A stretch of 7,782 bases of DNA, taken from Pseudomonadota bacterium (GTDB taxonomy: Bacteria > Pseudomonadota > Alphaproteobacteria > Rhizobiales > Kaistiaceae). Every line of letters begins with the position of its first letter. The first letter of the stretch is position 1. Below, piece after piece: positions 5,549-7,782 of the stretch. The position numbers were made by a program, and so were the translations under genes. The stretch lies in NCBI GenBank assembly GCA_023392225.1, contig JAEVZM010000421.1, positions 1 through 7,782 of the forward strand. The letters run 5' to 3'. Under the pieces are notes generated by a model. That model saw only the letters and a list, made by a program, of their open reading frames with translations. It was not told where the DNA came from and made no database searches.

Positions 5549-5938
5549 ATGGCGATGGTCTTGCAGCAGGTATTGCCCGACGCCCGGCCCGCCGCCGGGC
5601 CCGTCGTGACGAAGGCGGTGGTGCGTGCGGCGGAACGCTTGCGGCTGTCGGCCCGAGCCCTCGCCACGGTCATCGGCGTCAGCGAGGCGACGGTCTCGCG
5701 GATGCGGCACGGCGCCTTCAGCCTCGCGCCCGCCACGAAGCCGTTCGAGCTGGCGGTGCTGGTGGTCCGCCTGTTCCGTTCGCTCGATGCGATCACCGGC
5801 GGTGACGAGACGGTCGCCGCCGCCTGGCTCGGGAACGACAACACGGTCCTCGGTGGCCGGCCGGTCGAGCTGATCCAGACCATCCCCGGGCTCATCGATG
5901 TCATCGCCTACCTGGACGCCCGCCGCGCTCTCGTCTGA
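5549..5938 (+). CDS. Xre/MbcA/ParS-type antitoxin of a RES-Xre module
   Basis: A 129-residue antitoxin. A helix-turn-helix spans about 34-55 ('SARALATVIGVSEATVSRMR'). The C-terminal toxin-binding domain (MbcA/ParS/DUF2384 type) is seen in 'AAWLGNDNTVLGGRPVEL' (91-108) and 'GLIDVIAYLDARRALV' (114-129). In this family the C-terminal domain neutralises the RES toxin and the helix-turn-helix represses the operon, often as a complex with the toxin. The start is ambiguous. The ATG at 5549 is only two bases after the AAAGGG Shine-Dalgarno, while the in-frame ATG at 5555 has eight bases and gives 127 residues, so 5555 may be the main start. The toxin ATG lies inside this gene, giving a 41-base overlap typical of coupled antitoxin-toxin pairs. 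Confidence 0.9.
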   Translation: MAMVLQQVLPDARPAAGPVVTKAVVRAAERLRLSARALATVIGVSEATVSRMRHGAFSLAPATKPFELAVLVVRLFRSLDAITGGDETVAAAWLGNDNTVLGGRPVELIQTIPGLIDVIAYLDARRALV

Positions 5939-6653
5939 GCTTCGGCCGTTTGCCGGGCGCTGCTGGCGCATCGTCGAGGCGCAGCACCGGGTCTCGACCC
6001 TCAAGCTCACCGACAGCCTGGCCGAGCAGGCGCTGCTCGAGGAGCTGATCGAGGCGACCAAGCCGGCGGTCCCGCCGGAGTGCCGGCACCTCGACTTCCT
6101 CCTCTCGACCCCGTTTCGCTATGGCGCCGAGTATCCGCACGGGTCGCGGTTCCGCCGGGCAGGGCGGACGCCGGGGGTGTTCTATGCCTCGGAGGCCGTG
6201 GTCACGGCGGTGGCGGAGACCGTGTTCTACCGGCTCCTGTTCTTTGCCGAGTCGCTTGGCACCCCGCTGCCCAGTGGGACCGCGGAGTACACCGCCTTCG
6301 CGGTCGAGGTGGCGACCGGACGGCTCCTCGACCTGACCGAGCCGCCGCTCGTCGCCGACGCGGCGACCTGGATGGCGCCGGTGGCTTATGAAGGGTGCCA
6401 GGCGCTCGCCGAGGCCGCGCGTGCCGCCGATGGCGAAGTGATCCGCTATCGCTCGGTGCGTGATCCCGGTGGCGGCTGCAACGTCGCGATCCTCGTCTGC
6501 CGGGCGTTCGCGGTGCCTGCGCCGGTCGAACGCCAGACCTGGCACCTGCGGCTCACGGCGCGCGGCGCCCAGGCGCTGTGCGAGTTTCCGAAGGGTGCGG
6601 TCGAGTTCGAGCGGGCCGCCTTCGCGGTCGATCCCCGCCTCGGTCCGGCGTGA
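5898..6653 (+). CDS. RES-domain toxin (NAD+-degrading type)
   Basis: A 251-residue toxin with a RES domain, named for conserved Arg, Glu and Ser. 'GSRFRRAGRTPGVFYASE' (82-99) supplies the Arg (R84, less likely R86) and Y96; E107 lies in 'AVAETVFYRL', and S186 in 'RYRSVRDPGGGCNVA' (183-197). Characterised RES toxins have an ADP-ribosyltransferase-like fold and either break down NAD+ (MbcT-like phosphorolysis or hydrolysis) or modify a target protein. It is longer than minimal RES toxins of about 150 residues, having an N-terminal extension ('FAGRCWRIVEAQHRVSTLKL', 18-37) seen in the longer RES subgroup. No other ATG, GTG or TTG start is near, so the ATG at 5898, inside the antitoxin gene, is the best choice. 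All key residues are present, so the toxin looks intact. It converges on the ABC ATPase gene with an 18-base gap. Confidence 0.9.
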   Translation: MSSPTWTPAALSSELRPFAGRCWRIVEAQHRVSTLKLTDSLAEQALLEELIEATKPAVPPECRHLDFLLSTPFRYGAEYPHGSRFRRAGRTPGVFYASEAVVTAVAETVFYRLLFFAESLGTPLPSGTAEYTAFAVEVATGRLLDLTEPPLVADAATWMAPVAYEGCQALAEAARAADGEVIRYRSVRDPGGGCNVAILVCRAFAVPAPVERQTWHLRLTARGAQALCEFPKGAVEFERAAFAVDPRLGPA

Positions 6654-6659
6654 TGCCGG
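6645..6659. terminator. Small hairpin over the toxin stop codon, possible weak terminator
   Basis: CCGGC (6645-6649) and GCCGG (6655-6659) form a perfect 5-base-pair stem, with the toxin stop codon in the GTGAT loop region. It sits between convergent genes. There is no T tract and short GC dyads are common in this composition, so the call is weak. Confidence 0.2.
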
Positions 6660-6671
6660 CGAACGGGGTGC

Positions 6672-7724
6672 CTACGACCGGATTCGTTCACCGCTGTCGG
6701 GATCGAACAGGCAGATCTTGCCGCGATCGATGGCGATGCCCACCGGCGTGTTGGCCGAAACGTCGTAGTTCTTGTCCATCTTCACCACGACCTGGGCCTT
6801 GCCGCACTGCACGGTGACGATGGTCTCGTTGCCGGTCAGCTCGCAGGCATAGACGGCGCCCTTGAGGTCCGCCTCGGCGGGATCGACGATGCGCGAGTCC
6901 TCGGGCCGGAAGCCGAAGATGACCTTGGGCCGCGGGGCGAAGCCCTCGAGCGAGACCTTGCCCTCGGGCGCGACGAAGGCGCCGTCGGCGATCGATCCCT
7001 CGAGGGTGTTCATCGGCGGCGAGCCGATGAAGCCGGCGACGAACAGGTTCGACGGATTGTCGTAGATCTCGCGCGGCGTGGCGATCTGCTGGACGATGCC
7101 CTTGTTCATCACCGCGACGCGGTGGGCGAGGGTCATCGCCTCGATCTGGTCGTGGGTGACGTAGATGGTCGTCACCCCGAGCTCGCCCTGGAGATGCTTC
7201 AGCTCGGCGCGCATGTAGCTGCGCAGCTTGGCGTCGAGGTTGGACAGCGGCTCGTCCATCAGGAACACGCTCGGCCGGCGGACGATGGCGCGGGCGAGGG
7301 CCACGCGCTGGCGCTGGCCGCCCGAGAGCTGGCGCGGGAAGCGGTCGAGATAGTCCTCGAGGTGGACCTTGGCCGCGGCCTCGCGGATCTGCGTATCCTG
7401 GTCGGCCTGCGACACGCCGCGGAGCTTCAGCGGATAGCCGATGTTCTTCGCCACCGTCATGTGCGGATAGAGGGCGTAGGACTGGAAGACCATCGCCACG
7501 TCCCGGTATTTCGGCAGGACGTTGGTGACGTCGCGCGGGCCGATCGTGATCTTGCCGGAGGTGACCGATTCGAGGCCGGCGACCATGCGCAGCGCCGTGG
7601 TCTTGCCGCATCCGGACGGCCCGAGGAGGACGAGGAACTCGCCGTCCTCGATGTCGAGATTGATGCCCTTCACGACCTCGACCTGGCCGAAGGACTTGAA
7701 GACGTTGGAGAGCGAAACCTGCAT
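6672..7724 (-). CDS. Carbohydrate ABC importer ATP-binding protein, MalK/UgpC type
   Basis: A 350-residue ATPase that would power import of a sugar, polyol or glycerophosphodiester-type substrate through an inner-membrane ABC transporter. Walker A GPSGCGKT is at 35-42, the Q-loop at Q81 ('MVFQSYALYPHMTV'), the signature LSGGQ at 133-137, Walker B 'VFLMDEP' at 153-159 with D157 and E158, the D-loop 'SNLDAK' at 161-166 and the switch histidine H191. The C-terminal regulatory TOBE/MOP-like domain carries 'GFRPED' (271-276), typical of MalK/UgpC/MsmK proteins. Length and motifs are complete, so it should be functional. The ATG at 7722-7724 is preceded by AAAGG as ribosome binding site, which overlaps the last codons of the upstream permease gene; the two genes are 5 bases apart. 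The transport substrate cannot be read from the ATPase, as these are often shared. Confidence 0.96.
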   Translation of the reverse strand: MQVSLSNVFKSFGQVEVVKGINLDIEDGEFLVLLGPSGCGKTTALRMVAGLESVTSGKITIGPRDVTNVLPKYRDVAMVFQSYALYPHMTVAKNIGYPLKLRGVSQADQDTQIREAAAKVHLEDYLDRFPRQLSGGQRQRVALARAIVRRPSVFLMDEPLSNLDAKLRSYMRAELKHLQGELGVTTIYVTHDQIEAMTLAHRVAVMNKGIVQQIATPREIYDNPSNLFVAGFIGSPPMNTLEGSIADGAFVAPEGKVSLEGFAPRPKVIFGFRPEDSRIVDPAEADLKGAVYACELTGNETIVTVQCGKAQVVVKMDKNYDVSANTPVGIAIDRGKICLFDPDSGERIRS

Positions 7725-7729
7725 GTCGA

Positions 7730-7782
7730 TCAGCCTTTGACCGCGCCGACCAGTAGGCCACGCGCGATGTGTTTCTGAAGAA
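7730..7782 (-). CDS. Carbohydrate ABC importer permease, C-terminal end (partial)
   Basis: Only the last 16 codons and stop of a minus-strand gene are in the window; the 5' part lies beyond the right edge. The translated tail is LQKHIARGLLVGAVKG, the characteristic C terminus of MalG/UgpE-type inner-membrane permeases, which often ends in 'GL..GAVKG'. The ATPase gene starts 5 bases downstream, the usual arrangement within a sugar ABC operon. The substrate-binding protein and the second permease are presumably further upstream, outside the window. Confidence 0.8.
   Translation of the reverse strand, partial: LQKHIARGLLVGAVKG

Noticed and set aside
5423..6061. Upstream extension of the minus-strand folate-type gene across the antitoxin and toxin genes.
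   Set aside because: The added sequence has no relation to the MTHFS family and lies antisense to well-supported genes; a ribosome binding site marks the start at 5422.
7122..7778. A 218-codon plus-strand frame opposite the ABC ATPase gene.
   Set aside because: It is antisense to the Walker A, signature and Walker B coding regions and has no recognisable motif of its own.

Overview
The window is GC-rich (my estimate, about two thirds G+C) and densely coded, with strong G/C preference at third codon positions. The gene families (tandem Gfo/Idh/MocA oxidoreductases, a MalK/UgpC-type sugar ABC transporter, and a RES-Xre toxin-antitoxin pair) suggest a Pseudomonadota genome, most likely an alphaproteobacterium of the Hyphomicrobiales type. 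That placement is an inference; no rRNA or other marker gene is present.

Left part (1-4641, all + strand): a catabolic gene set, probably for a carbohydrate or cyclitol. The order is a small VOC-fold protein (34-375); a 156-base intergenic stretch rich in inverted repeats; a TIM-barrel-like protein of unrecognised family (532-1707); a short-chain dehydrogenase (1712-2494); and two different Gfo/Idh/MocA oxidoreductases (2572-3573 and 3598-4641). Spacing is tight from the TIM-barrel gene onward, with gaps of 4, 77 and 24 bases, so these four genes look like one operon. A perfect stem-loop sits between the two Gfo/Idh genes, directly over a stop codon and next to the second ribosome binding site.

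Middle (4646-6653): a minus-strand 5-formyltetrahydrofolate cyclo-ligase-like gene converges on the operon with a 4-base gap. It is divergent from a plus-strand RES-Xre toxin-antitoxin module, with the antitoxin first and the toxin gene overlapping its 3' end by 41 bases. The 126-base divergent region holds an AT-rich extended -10 promoter flanked by two short inverted repeats, which are candidate sites for antitoxin autoregulation.

Right part (6672-7782, minus strand): the ATPase gene of a carbohydrate ABC importer, preceded on the same strand by the last 16 codons of a permease gene that continues beyond the window. The importer genes run toward the catabolic operon from the other side.

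Working model (inference): the importer brings in a sugar or glycoside; the SDR and the two Gfo/Idh enzymes oxidise or reduce ring hydroxyls; and the TIM-barrel and VOC proteins do non-redox steps such as elimination, hydration, isomerisation or hydrolysis. The substrate cannot be read from the sequence. The most novel elements are the uncharacterised TIM-barrel protein and its association with VOC, SDR and paired Gfo/Idh enzymes. The toxin-antitoxin module is a known type.
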